A stretch of DNA of 64,000 nt from Phyto melanocephala (lineage: Eukaryota; Arthropoda; Insecta; Diptera; Rhinophoridae). Below are positions 45,800-57,243 of this stretch, piece by piece. The notes beneath the pieces are model-generated. The model did not search any database and was not told the origin of the DNA. It worked only from the letters and a program-made list of their open reading frames with translations. Each line of letters begins with the position of its first letter. The stretch's first letter is position 1. The position numbers were made by a program, and so were the translations under genes. The stretch lies in assembly GCA_941918925.1 (NCBI GenBank), contig OW799233.1, forward strand, positions 127,062,833 to 127,126,832, read 5' to 3'.

Positions 45800-46232
45800 T
45801 TGCATTAGTGCATTTGCAAAATAGTAGAATATATTTTCACTTTACACTAGCAAAGTATACGCAAATAGAACATATTTGCAATGGTGCAAATTTGCAATGG
45901 CAAATACACAAGATTGTGAATTGGACTAATATGTTTTTCATTTACTTTCCCAGTAAATACTTGCAACGATAGAATAAAAGGAAATTAAACACAACTTTTC
46001 TTAAAAATATTAAAAAGTAAACACTTTACCAGCCAAAACTTGCAAGCAAAAGTAGTGTTGTTATGTAAAGGAGTATATTAGCACTAAATTGCTCTTAAAT
46101 TGTTTGGAAAATTAAGTCCTTAATTCTCAAACGACTCAAATTATTGAAATAATAATGTAAGAAATTGTTTAAAGAAATGAAAAAATGGGGGAAATTGAAA
46201 AAGAAATCTTTAACTTGCTAGACTACAAAAAA

Positions 46233-46365
46233 CAAGTTAGAGGACTATATGCGGCTGTGACGAATTTTTGGATACCCATCAACAGTTTTGTATACTATTA
46301 TAGCCTAATATGTATTATTTTGTCACTAACAGTAATCAATATTGAACACTATGAATAGTCAATTA
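46233..46365 (-). mobile_element. Truncated INE-1-like end, third subfamily
   Basis: CAAGTTAGAGGACTATATGC, GGATACCCATCAAC and ATTATTTTGTCACTAACAGT match the left 130 bp of the copy at 27833. The remainder is missing. Confidence 0.6.
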
Positions 46366-46513
46366 AGTACAGATTCACAAATAAAATATGTAAATCATAT
46401 CTTTAAGCTACATTTGCAAAAATATTTGTAATATAATTTTTATTTCTGTAAGCTCTGACAATAATTAGAATAGCAATTTATTCAGTTGATTATTTAAAGT
46501 TAGAAATATAAAT

Positions 46514-46763
46514 TAAGTTATAATTTACCAACGGCAACCTTTTTTCTTTAATTTACCAACAGCAACCATTTTTCTTTAAGTTATAATTTGCCAACAACAA
46601 CTCATTTTCTTTAAGTTATAATTTGCCAACAACAACTCATTTTCTTTACGTTATATTTTACCAACGGCAACCCTTTTTCTTTAAGTTATAATTTGCCAAC
46701 AACAACTCATTTTCTTTACGTTATATTTTACCAACGGCAACCCTTTTTCTTTAGGTTATAATT
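46514..46763. repeat. 35-bp minisatellite with 70-bp dimers
   Basis: Units of TTATAATTTGCCAACAACAA plus TTTTCTTT text repeat at exactly 35 bp (46578, 46613, 46648, 46683, 46718, 46753). Two variants alternate in the last part: AAGTTATAATTTGCC...CAACTCATT and ACGTTATATTTTACC...CAACCCTTT. This gives a near-identical 70-bp dimer at 46613-46682 and 46683-46752. Non-coding. Confidence 0.9.
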
Positions 46764-47399
46764 AATACTTCATATAAATACTTAAATAGTGTGTCGTATG
46801 AATTATTTAATTTGTTGAAATATTTACTTAATTTGTTTGTATAAAAATGTATGATTATTAGTTTAACTAATGTGAAGATTTAAATAAGCTCCTTAAATTA
46901 AAACAAAACTAAAATGGCAACCTTTAGGTCTAGAATTTTTTTAAAGGCGACAAAAAAAGTGTTTTGGGTCATTATGACAAAGAATAAAAAAACATCTTGT
47001 TAACTTACGTAAACATAATCCCAATATATCAGCCGGCGCCAGATAACTGTAGAACAGTTTCAAAAAATAAACTAACCATTGAGAATTTCCAGTCTTTATA
47101 AATATTTTCATTCTTCCCGATTTTAATGGAAATTAAGGATTTTCATAATATTCGATATGTGTTTATTGGGAATGATGAGATGTATAGGGTGTATATGATG
47201 CAATGTGTTCTCGAATGTTTCTTTATTCTTGTTGTGTCAAAAGAGTATGTAGGATTTTAAATTTTAAACGAAGGTGACCATATGCATATCCTTTTTTAAT
47301 AGTGTTTACGATAGTACATATTTTAGAGCAAAATTACTATTTAATTTAAATTATTTAATTTTAAAATTAAGAAAAAAAAATATTTTTTAAGAGTTGCAG
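46764..47399. other. AT-rich DNA without recognisable gene
   Basis: Nothing recognised. Confidence 0.5.
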
Positions 47400-47522
47400 A
47401 GATTCGGAGTATCGCTCAAACCTTCACGTGGTATGGAGTCGATGAAATATGACATGGCGGGCTCTGCTGCTGTGGTTGGGGTGATGCATGCTTTAGCAGG
47501 ACGAAAAGCAAAAGTAAATGCG
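47400..47522 (+). pseudogene. M17 leucyl aminopeptidase fragment, bacterial-type
   Basis: About 40 codons read [19 protein letters not shown], then [20 protein letters not shown]. This matches the metal-binding core of M17 cytosol aminopeptidases: in PepA-type enzymes (D-x-G-G)-ISLKPSxGMxxMKYDMAGAAAV precedes a helix ending K-x-NVVG, with the Lys and Asp helping to bind zinc. The upstream Asp-Gly-Gly block is damaged (GATTCGGAGTATCG lacks about one codon) and similarity stops after AATGCG at 47522. GC is about 48% over 120 bp (58 G/C by count), against an AT-rich neighbourhood. The wording is closer to the bacterial PepA form than to fly M17 proteins as I remember them. A host exon scrap is the alternative. 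Confidence 0.65.
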
Positions 47523-47544
47523 AACAATATTAAACAAATTTATC

Positions 47545-47670
47545 GCCTGTGTTCTGCATTTCGATTAAAATTAAATCACTCGGAAATACCATTAAATTGT
47601 TGTTTTAAACAATAACACTACAATGGCAATTGCGAGTGATTTAATTTCATTCGGACTACAGAACACAGGC
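47545..47670. repeat. Palindromic MITE (126 bp)
   Basis: GCCTGTGTTCTGCATTTCG...TTAAATCACTCG on the left pairs with CGAGTGATTTAATTTCAT...CTACAGAACACAGGC on the right. Pairing continues inward through AAATACCATTAAATTG versus ACACTACAATGGCAATT. The centre is near 47608. Flanks TTTA and TTAA may be a target remnant. It lies 22 bp after the aminopeptidase scrap. Confidence 0.8.
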
Positions 47671-50600
47671 TTAAATGTAAGTTCCAACAGCGGTTAAAAC
47701 ATGGTCGACTAAAGCGACAATTGAAAATTTACGAAAGGTTAACCAGTAAATCGTCACCTACAATTTTTAAAAGAAATTGCAATTAAGTATGTACATAAGT
47801 GCCCTCTCTCAATAATGTAATAATACTAATTATTTAATCGGTTTACGAATGCATATGTATGTGTATGTATGTATATATGTAGGTATCTTAATTTACATAC
47901 ATACATATATTGTTATCTTTCACAGATGGATCGTAATATGTTTGATTAACATAAAGGGATAACAAACCGGTACTACGATTCCATGGAGTCAATTCAATCA
48001 CGTCCTACAATCTAAAACACATGAAAATATAACACCTTAAAAAAATTTTAAAAAATTTCGTATTAAAAACATCCCCTTACCAGAATAGATAAAAGTTCTT
48101 CACCAAAATTCCAATACAGAATAATATTTCTGGATAAATTGTAATGCATACCACATACATAAAACACAAAACAACAAAACTTTTAATAAATTTTTCCCGA
48201 TTAAATTTTTTTACTATAAATATTATTGTGTTTCAGAAAATTTTCTAGTAAATTTTTGACAAACCAAAAAATTAATATCGTAGCCTTCTTAAAAAAAAAA
48301 ATCAAATATACATACATACACACAAAATTTTTAACAAGTAGATTATTTTTACAGTAAATTTATTTTGTTTTTGTTTGTTGTGTGAATTACAGAATAAAAT
48401 TAGAAAATTCATTAAATGTTTCTTAAAACTATATCCTTTGACTGGCTTTTAATAATACAACATACATTTCGAAATAAATGAATTAAAATAATGGTTGTGA
48501 GAAATTTTGAACTTCAAAATTAAACTTAGTTAAAAGTGTAGTGATGGAAGAGTCCGTAACAAAGCTGTTTATTGCAAAATGAGACGACATTTTATGGACT
48601 TAAAATGACGTGTACAAACTTTATCGAGTATAAATATAAAAGTTTTTTATGCAATATCAATGCAATGCAAACCTATACAGAAACATATAAAACTGTTTTG
48701 ATTTATACAACAAAAGTTACTTTAAAGTGTTCAGGTTATTTCCGAGTATTATATGGAAGCTAGAAGTAATTGCTCATCAAACTTTTTAGCCGAAAAACTT
48801 TGGTTTCGGTTAAAATTAATTGAGGTAAATTTGATATATTCCAAATGACATACATACATTACGAGTTGATAAAAATATTTGCTTGAACAGACAGATGAGG
48901 AGCGATTTAATTTTTCATACAAAAATCTTACGTTTCATGCGCAAGCATCTTGCTTTAGAGCTCAGCCTAATGCCTTGTTGCAAATAATAAGATAAAACTG
49001 CCACAAAATTGTATCTAGTATACAGAGAGATATATATTTAAAGACCCAGTCTAACACTCCAAAACACGTTGAACAACCAACCAAGCAAGTTCTGTTGAAG
49101 GGCAGCAAGTAGCACCCACAGACGGAATTGTCTGCGCGAAATCCGCACTAGTATGAGCATCAGTCAGTAAACTACTGGTCTGTAGTTTCCTTTTTGACTA
49201 ACAGTTACCATGTGATTGCGTACAGGCTTATGGTTCTCATGGTACCCATGGTACTAGATAAGAATCTGATCGGCCATAAACTGAGCTCCACAAAATGATG
49301 GCTCCGCGCAGTAGTGTTTCACACACTAAGATGTAATAACACTGAGGTAGAAATTTTACCAGGATAAAAATTCCACTGGGGCCCCCTAAATAGGCAAGAC
49401 AGCTGAACATATTTAAATCATCGCAAGTGACTCTAAACCTATCGGTATGATATGTTGGCTGTGAGGGATTTTTTTTTCGCTTTACAATTTCAACAATCCC
49501 CCAGTATATAGTGGTGGAGGGTGTAACAATCACATTTAAAAATAGCCTTGACTTCGAAAACACTTTTTTACGTCCGCATCAAATACTACAAAAACTCCAG
49601 TTGAAAACTAAACACATAGATATTTAAAAACTAAAATTACAATAAAATAAAATGAAATAAAACTTTTATATAAATTTATTTTGATGCTTTCAAATAGCAA
49701 ATTAAGAACACTCTTGCACTTGGAGTACGAGGCTTAATTAAAAAGCAATTGTGTTTCTACTATACACAAACATACACACATCGCATTATACACACTCGTA
49801 CTCGTATATAAAAAGTTTCAATGTTTTGCACTTATCCTCTGCTTTGCAGTTGTGCTTGAGTTCTATCTTGAGTTGTGTGAGTCCGCGTGCAATTAAAACT
49901 ATGAATGTGTGCATATTTTGTGGTAGACTTTCTAGCCAAGTTTTGAAAAAAAAACACACACTATGCCATTTATAAACAATAATGGCTTCTGTGCAAAAAC
50001 CAGAGAAAACTCAACAAAAAATTAAAATATTATTATACGAACCAACTGGTCGGCACAAAGTCATTGCCACTAACGACTTTTTTTTAATCTAAAATTAACA
50101 AATTGACACAAACTCATATGGAGTCAAGAGCAGAAACTGTAAAGTGCATTAAAAAAGAAAAAAAAAACTAAATGATAGCACCAGAATAAACAGTTGTTTA
50201 GAGAAGATGACGCAAACAAAAAGGTCATTACAGTCATTATACTTAAACGTTTACAAATACAACTGACATTCAGGCAGTATTTAGAACTAGTTCACATTCA
50301 AACTTAGTGATGTATTGCGAGTAAAATGAATATGTGTTAAGGTAACCAGACAAAACATACATATAGAACTTTATATAAATGTTAAATTAATCGAAATGGC
50401 AGCATCATATGGCGATATCGAGCCGTTATGTAGTATTTCTAGCAAAATCCGTAATCGCGGTGACTATTAAAACAGAATTACAGCTTTACTCGATAGACTG
50501 TTAGAAAAGAATTAAAATATATTTAGACCTGCAAATCGGGCATATCCTTCTTCAAAGTCGAAAAAGGTTTCTATCGTACGAAATGTTAATAATCAAAATT

Positions 50601-50689
50601 AGACTACAAATGTAGTAGATGCTGAAACTTATTAAATTATAGACAAAAAGCCAATGCAGCTAGAGTAATCAAAAATTCGGCAAATAAGA
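47671..50689. other. Mostly AT-rich DNA; a less AT-rich unassigned block at 49060-49560
   Basis: I see no confident gene. The block 49060-49560 is richer in G+C and contains CCACTGGGGCCCCCTAAATA, a GGTACCCATGGTACTAG near-palindrome (49240) and a 108-codon minus-strand ORF (49237-49563) without a motif I recognise. It may be the untranslated part of a LINE, but I cannot support that from motifs. Confidence 0.4.
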
Positions 50690-50960
50690 AAAACTGGTTT
50701 TTGAATATTTCGCAAAGCCACAATTTTAAAAAAACCGGTTTTGGGTAAAAAAAACCGGTTCGAATAACAAATTTTACTTATTTTTTATTTTTATTAAAAA
50801 CTGGAAAGAATTTAAAGAGTCCGTCTTTAACATTGAAATCAATTCATAAAATATACTTCTTCATACATTAATTATTATTACTTGGCCGTGCCGAGTATCA
50901 TGTACAAGAGTATAATGACCTCACCAAATAGCGACATCAAAAATATCAGGTTTCACAAAG
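50690..50960. repeat. Second copy of the AACCGGTT repeat
   Basis: AAAAAACCGGTTTTGGG and AAAACCGGTTCGAATAAC (near 50748) are followed by TTTAACATTGAAATCAATTC and by TTGGCCGTGCCGAGTAT, parallel to 32724-32960. Both copies therefore lead into an INE-1-like CAAGTAAG/CGGCCGTGCCGA end. Confidence 0.55.
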
Positions 50961-51085
50961 GGATCAGTCATGGGCCCAAGTATGATGGTCTTCGGATCCT
51001 ACGCCTGCTTAATCTTATCTAACTCTAATCTTTTATAAATAGAAAATTCAAAAATAAATTTATTGTTAAATTAAGAACTATCTAA

Positions 51086-51951
51086 TACTAGCCAATCCCG
51101 GCGTGCGTTGCTACGCCCCTTCATGAATTTTAATCGCATTCTAAATTTTAATCGAATATCAAGTGCGAGGCTAAAAACTATAACTTTTTCTTTATGAGCG
51201 TGGCACTGCCCACTTTTATAATTACGAAACTATATAGTCATGACAGCTCAATAAGTGTGCAAAAATTCAGAAAAATTGGTCCAGTGTAAGTACCTCAAAA
51301 TGATACCTTTTTTATGGGCGTGGCACTGCCCACTTTTCTAAATACGAAACTGCATAGTCATGACAACTCAATATGTGTGCAAAGTTTCAGAAAAATCGGT
51401 CCAGTGCAAGTACCTCAAAATGATACCTATTTTTTAATGGGCGTGGCACTGCCCACTTTTCTAAGGACGAAAGTGTAAAGTCATGATAGCTCAGTATGTT
51501 TGCAAAGTTTCAGAAAATTCGGTCCAGCGCAAGTAGCTAAAACTGATAACTAATTTTTTATGGGCGTAGCCCCGCCCACTTTTTTAATCACGAAATTATA
51601 AACCCATGACAGCTCAATATGTGTGCAAAGTTTCAGAAAAATCGGTCCAGTGCAAGTACCTCAAAATTAAAATTTTTTTAGGGGCGTGGCCCCGCCCACT
51701 TTTCTTATCACGAAATTATTTAGTCATGACAGCTCGATATGTGTGCAAAGTTTCAGAAAAATCGGTCAAGTGCAAGTAGCTAAAACTGATATTTAATTTT
51801 TTATGGGCGTGGCTCCGCCCACTTTTTTCACCCATAAACACTCCCTGGTATGTGTACAACAACTTACCAAAGTTTGAGCCCGATCGGTTTTGTAGTTTCG
51901 GAGTCTATAGCTAACACACACACACAGAGTTTCACTTTTATATATATAGAT
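51086..51951. repeat. Tandem-repeat element, six 120/123 bp units
   Basis: It starts ATACTAGCCAATCCCGGCGT...GCTACGCCCC and ends CACTTTTATATATATAGA. The hairpin core GGGCGTGGCACTGCCC or variants occurs at 51196, 51316, 51439, 51562, 51682 and 51805 (spacings 120, 123, 123, 120, 123). After the last unit, CACCCATAAACACTCCCTGG and GAGCCCGATCGGTTTTGTAG match 18665-18725. Non-coding; see the copy at 18043. Confidence 0.88.
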
Positions 51952-53012
51952 TGTTTATATGGCCGCCCTAATACGGAAACTTTCTTTCCCCGATCTTTTA
52001 AACAAAACCGAACAAAAGCAAGCAAACATTTGAATAAATCGCTTTATTTTGTATTCTATGTCGCGACAGTGTTGTGTTATTGTTGGCAATAAGAGCCCTC
52101 ATTACTAGCAACAATAACAAAAGCTATAAATTGGATGTGAAAGCCCACTTCAACGCTCAGACTTAAATGAAAAACCCCCAAATCTATTAATATCTTCTAG
52201 TGTGTGTTTGCTCTTCAAAACTGTAAACATGTACATATGCATACATGCTGTTAGTGCGTAATGTGTAATTGTTTAAATAAAATGTTGTCGAACAAATGAC
52301 TATTACATTCTTAAACTTTGTAAACATAATAGGATGTTGCAGAAGTGTTTCTATTCTTTGTCTTTTCAAGTAACTGAACGAGTCAATAAAACCTTGTTAA
52401 TATCTTAAGCATCACACACACAAATTTACATATAAACACTCGAATAGTTGCATAATAAAACTTACAGAAGCAGAAGAAGAAAAAAAGATCAAACATCAAT
52501 GTCTACAACAATAACTGACTGTTGTTTAAGTTGTTAACAGCAAACTCATTGATGTCATCAGCATTTTAAACAAATATAAGGACTGAGAGCAGTCATATTA
52601 GAACTATACTAACAATGGATAAATATTGTAATTTTCTTGAATCAGGAGAAATTTTTCTTATATCAAATTGATTATCAAATTGAAAAATGTTATCAAACTC
52701 ACAATCTTTAAACTTAAAAATAGTAATCATTTCTTTATGCTTTTTTTAATTTGTTTAAAAAATTTAACTTCTACAATTACCGGAAATTGAGATTTTTCCC
52801 TCCTAAAAAAATTGTCTATGAAATCTTACATCCTAAAAATTTATTATAAATTGATTGTTCCTACTCCTTAGGACAATCAAATGGCAAAATTATATAACAA
52901 AAGGGATTAAGAATTATTGTTATTTTATGACACTTTTAGTCAAGTCTTCTTATTGTAATGAACGGAGCATATTATTTTTATATAAATATATATACATATT
53001 GGCAGCTTAATA
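51952..53012. other. AT-rich DNA without recognisable gene
   Basis: No motif-bearing ORF was found. Confidence 0.5.
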
Positions 53013-53174
53013 TAAAAAGGGCGTATCTCGACTTTTTTAAAAATTGTCTCTTAAACGTTTTCTTGTAAAGGGTGGTTTTTCTGATTTAAATTTTTTGGGC
53101 TGGCAGCACTGATACTTGTGTCCAAACTACATCTGTGAAAGCGAAAAGTGTTCAGTATATTCTGCAATTTCATC

Positions 53175-54190
53175 ATGGTAAAACTCACAAACGAGCAACG
53201 ACTGCAAATCGTTGAAATTTATTATCAAAATTCGTGCTCTGTGAGAAATGTCCATCGTTTGTTAAGAACTTTTCATGGTCGTCATAATCGACCTTATGAA
53301 TCAACAATTCGTGCTATTATCAAAAAATTTCGCATCAAATTTACTTTGGTGGACATTAAACCGTAGCGACCAGTGTTAATGAGGATAGTGAAATATTAGT
53401 TCGTCGCCGTTCTCAGGTATTGGGCATGTGTTATACAACCACGTGGAAAATTTTACGTGTCGATTTGCTTTTGAAAGCCTATAAAATCCAACTTGTACAA
53501 TAATTATAATTAAAGCCAAATGACCTACCAAAACGTCGATTTTTCGGAGAATGGGCCTTACAACAGCTCGATGGAAATCCACTGATTTATCGAAAAATTG
53601 TGTTCAGCAATGAGGCTTATTTCTGGCTAAATGGATACGTAAACAAGCAAAACTGTCACATCTGGGGTGAAGAACAGCCACATGCCGTACAAGAGTTACC
53701 GATGCATCCCGCAAAAACGACATTTTGGTGTGGTTTATGGGCTGGTGGCATTTTCGGTAAATTTTTCTTCAAAAACGACGGTGGAAGAAACGTTACCGTC
53801 AACGGCAAACGATATCGAGCCATGATACGCGACTTTTTTTGCCCCAATTGGATGAGCTGAACTGGGTTGATATGTGGTTTCACATGCAACGGTGCCACAT
53901 GCCTCACAGCTCGTGAAGCAATGGACATATTGAAAGGTGAATTTGGTGAGCAGTTTATCTCTCAAAATGGCCCTGTGAGTTGGCCGCCAAGAGCATGTGA
54001 TTTGACGCCTCTACAATATTTCTTGTTGGGTTGTTTGGACAAGCCAAAGACGATTGAAGCCTTAGAGTAAAACAAAACACGAATTATTCATGGAATACAG
54101 GCTGAAATGCTCGAAAAAGTGGTGCAAAATTGAACTTTACAAAGGGACCACTTGAACTGGAGCCGCAGGCAACATTTACATGAAGTTATT
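53175..54190 (+). pseudogene. DD41D mariner transposase, triad destroyed
   Basis: It opens MVKLTNEQRLQIVEIYYQN, a helix-turn-helix start, with RPYESTIRAIIKKF after it. Frames change near 53360 and stops lie to 53600. The core then reads NEAYFWLNGYVNKQNCHIWG (53605 on), FWCGLWAGGIFGKFFFKNDG and VNGKRYRAMIRDFF. A shift near 53855-53880 leads to CNGATCLTAREAMDILKG, GPVSWPPRACDLTPLQYFLL and PKTIEALE. In the family the triad is Asp in SDEAHFW, Asp in QDGATC and Asp in TPLDYF; here these are Asn, Asn and Gln. Forty-one residues separate the last two positions. With all three gone plus frameshifts, it is inactive. Confidence 0.88.
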
Positions 54191-54266
54191 TTTAAAAAGT
54201 AAATGGCAAAGACCAATTTATCGATTCCAATAAAAATTTTGAATATATGATACAAATTTTAGAGTG

Positions 54267-54490
54267 CCCCTGTGGACTAGTCAGTAAAGGACAAGTCAGT
54301 TGTTTTGGGGTTGCGGGTTCGATTCCCGCCAGAAACTCTGGACTGGTCTGCTTCTCTTTCCCTTCTATCTTAAATATTTCTATTCTTATTCTATTCTTCT
54401 CTGTATTAAGGCGTCACAATGGACCGTAATGGTCTCCGAGTGAAGGTGTGAGGGTAACTTTGCACCAGCCTTACCTACCTACCTACCTAC
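54267..54490 (+). mobile_element. tRNA-derived SINE
   Basis: A 224-bp element has pol III internal promoter boxes: A box TAGTCAGTAAAG (54278-54289) and a perfect B box GGTTCGATTCC (54316-54326). A tRNA-unrelated body follows (GGACCGTAATGGTCTCCGAG, with a small GGACCGT/ATGGTC hairpin) and an (ACCT)n tail. Target duplication: AAATTTTAGAGTG (54254-54266) and AAATTAGAGTG (54491-54501), differing by two T. It sits inside the rosa mariner. Confidence 0.9.
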
Positions 54491-54666
54491 AAATTAGAGT
54501 GTTTTATTAGTTTTTATAAAAAAAAAAACTACGCTTAAAAAATCACGCTTTAGTTCACTAAAAAAAACAGTGGAAAGTTTGTTAAGCCATGGTTGAAAAT
54601 AAAAAAATTATTTTCAGGTTTTTTCTTCTCTTGTAAAGTAATAAAAAATCAAGATACGCCCTTTAT

Positions 54667-56790
54667 ATACTTTAGGGCGTCGATGTATTTTATCTATTTT
54701 TGTCAATTGCAATGTTTGCATTAAGAGGAAAATTTAATTGACTTTTTTATATTTAAAATTAAATATTATTATTTCCGTTTGCTTTTTATGTTGACGATTA
54801 CTTTGATGCCATCACAGCGCTATACAATATCCCCGTACCCAACTTCGGTTAATTTCTATTATAGTAGTCTATAAATATTAGGAATTGTTAAATAAATGTG
54901 AGCTTTGAACTATTATATTTTATTTAGCCAAAAAGGACACCATAAAGTTACAATTTTAAAAAGTTATTGTTAATTCAGAAGAGTTAAAAAATAAATAATT
55001 TTTGGGATATAGTATTATCTTTTAAGTTATTACATTTTTATAGAAGTGAGTGATTGCAAATTGACAGCACTGATTATACATATCTCTCCAACAAACTGCT
55101 CCTCACGATGTTGCTGTCGTTCTTGAAATAGCTAAGTAGAAACGGTAAAGATTGCAGCCAACAGTATTTGTAGTCATGTGGCATACAGCCTGCTGTCGTC
55201 TATGTGTTTAATGCATAAAGGTCTTGGATCATAGTTAAAAACTCTGCCAACAAATGTATGGTTTAATTTTGGTTAAAACTCACTAGTTTGATTCTACTTG
55301 CGACAGCATTTGTTTTGCAAAAAACATTAATTTTGAATAAAATTTTTTTTTAAATTAATTTTATTTTAAATTTAACCATCTAAATAACCACATATTAGTT
55401 ACTAATACACTTACACAAATTATAACAATACAACACGTTTACTGCTCACAAAATGTTAATTTTTAAATAATTAAAAACTTTGCAAAAACAAATTAAAATT
55501 ACTTGCGCTAAATAATCGCATGTAGTAGTACTATAACATTTCCTGCCAAACGGGAAGACTATTTGGTTAAGAAAATTGTATCATATTCAAGTTTTAGATA
55601 CAAATTGTTTAAAGGAAAATTCCGAAAAATCTTGGATTAAAAATTTACCCAGAAACTAAAGTCTGCTCGAATACGGGCATAGTAGGTGTTCCACAGTCTC
55701 TTAAAACATAACAAGTCAATTGAATTCGGTAGTCATATTGCAATGCAAGGACTTGCTACAATACTTTAGATACTTTTTCCCCAAAGACCAAAATATTAGA
55801 CTCAGGATTTTGCAACCTCACATCGGTTAGAGTTTGCAAACGTATGCATTTAGTCATATCATATTTAAACAAACAGACATGAATTTTGATCCTAAATATA
55901 ATTTGCGTGTAGAGATGTCCCGATCCCGAACATTCCGGAGGACTTTGTAATCCCTTATATATTAAAACTGTTCATAGCAGAAGCAACTCAGCAAAATAGA
56001 AAATGTAAGTGTGATTGACGCATGCAATAGGAAGAAAAATAGAAGAAAAGAGATCTGCTCGACGAACCGATGAACGTTTGAACTCTAGGGTTAATATATT
56101 GTCATACAATTCTTGAAACTGTATTTATGATAACTTGTGCAGCTCCAACGACGCATATTTGCAGTTTAGTTCTAAAATTTTTCCAAATAAATAAAAGGAT
56201 AAATTCACCGAGGACTTTATCACAGAGGATTACAATGAATATTCATCTATATTAGGATTTTGAAAGTGTACTCCTATAAACTGCACATCTTTTTTGTGAA
56301 TCGTCATAGGAAATTCAATGACTGCCACATTGAAGTTACAGAATGATGTTAAACAATCATAAAATAGTTAAGAATACTTTTGTGAAAGTTTTTTAACTTC
56401 CACCACTTCATTTTTTAAGTCTTTTCTGTTTCTTTTTTGGAAAAAAGCATTAAATACTTTTAAAACCCGGCCATGATAGTTCAAGTGTGTGACAAAAATA
56501 TTTATTATGAAATTTTGCTATAAGTCCCTGAATAATCCTAAAATCCCACCTGAATATTAGAAATAATTTAAAACTTAAAAAGAATTTCTATTCAAAATAC
56601 ATTTACCAAAATTGTTTTGTTAAAAAAAATTATATTTGAAATTTGGCCCCTCAAAAAAAAAAAAATAAAATAAAATATGTATGTCAAAAATTTATTAAGC
56701 AAAATTTCCTAAAATTGTTTGTAGATATTAATTTTATTTAAAATTATAGACAGAATTTTAGCGTAAAATTTTTATCAGCTAAATAATAAA
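54667..56790. other. AT-rich DNA without recognisable gene
   Basis: No gene or element boundary was recognised. Confidence 0.5.
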
Positions 56791-57180
56791 CAAGTAAGGG
56801 TGCTACATTCGGCCGTGCCAAATCTTATATACCCTTCACAACGTGTAGTCATGCAATAACAATTGTATAACCATTCATCTCAATAATATGAAATACGTAC
56901 ATACCTACGTATGTATGTAACTATTTCATTGTCTTTATAATAACATTATCCGCTTAAAAACATCCCATTGTTAAATTATAAATTGAGGTTTTGTATATTT
57001 TGGTACCTTACACGGGTCTTGAAAATGTCTGGGGATTTCAAAAAGTTGATTTCAACATGCACACGGACAGACGGACAATACTTAATTGACTCCCCTATTC
57101 ATAAGTTTTCAGAAAATATGTACTTAATGGGGTCGGAAAAGAAAATTGTAGAAATGAATGACAAATATGTACAATCACTG
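56791..57180 (-). mobile_element. INE-1-like element, internally deleted
   Basis: CAAGTAAGGGTGCTACATTC, hairpin CGGCCGTGCC and TATACCCTTCACAACGTG give the 3' half. It joins near 57000 directly to the 5' half (TTTCAAAAAGTTGATTTCAA, CACGGACAGACGGACA, TTAATGGGGTCGGAAA). The T/A spacer and tRNA-like segment are gone, and the outer hairpin at the right is missing. Confidence 0.75.
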
Positions 57181-57243
57181 AGAAGAAAAAATTTGTGGTG
57201 TATTTTTAGTACAAGAAAAAGATTTGTGGCATGTGACCATATC

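Larger units (their letters stand above)
44432..45922. repeat. Outer inverted repeat split by the Transib-like element
   Basis: AATTCACAATCTCGTG (44432-44447) pairs with CACAAGATTGTGAATT (45907-45922) at 15 of 16 bases. Without the 1338-bp insertion the pair would lie about 140 bp apart, the size of a small MITE. Confidence 0.5.
53013..54666 (+). mobile_element. mariner element, rosa-like (DD41D), inactive
   Basis: The left end AAAGGGCGTATCTCGAC (from about 53016) and the inverted right end AAAGGGCGTATCTTGA (to about 54665) form the terminal repeats. TA dinucleotides flank the ends, but the AT-rich edges blur the exact duplication. The transposase pseudogene lies between and a SINE has inserted in the 3' part. 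The spacing of catalytic blocks and protein wording fit the rosa (DD41D) group as I know it. Confidence 0.82.

Noticed and set aside
46514..46763. A CRISPR array
   Set aside because: The 35-bp units are directly adjacent with no unique spacers, and the setting is an insect genome.
49237..49563. A host protein-coding exon
   Set aside because: The 108-codon ORF has no recognised motif or splice-site context. I could not decide between a LINE remnant and chance.
50930..51000. Tc1/mariner catalytic-core scrap near ATGATGGTCTTCGGATCC
   Set aside because: About ten residues (SMMVFGSYAC) are too short to support a transposase call.
54300..54330. A functional tRNA gene
   Set aside because: The A and B boxes are present, but the sequence does not close an acceptor stem or a proper anticodon arm, continues into a SINE body and has target duplications.
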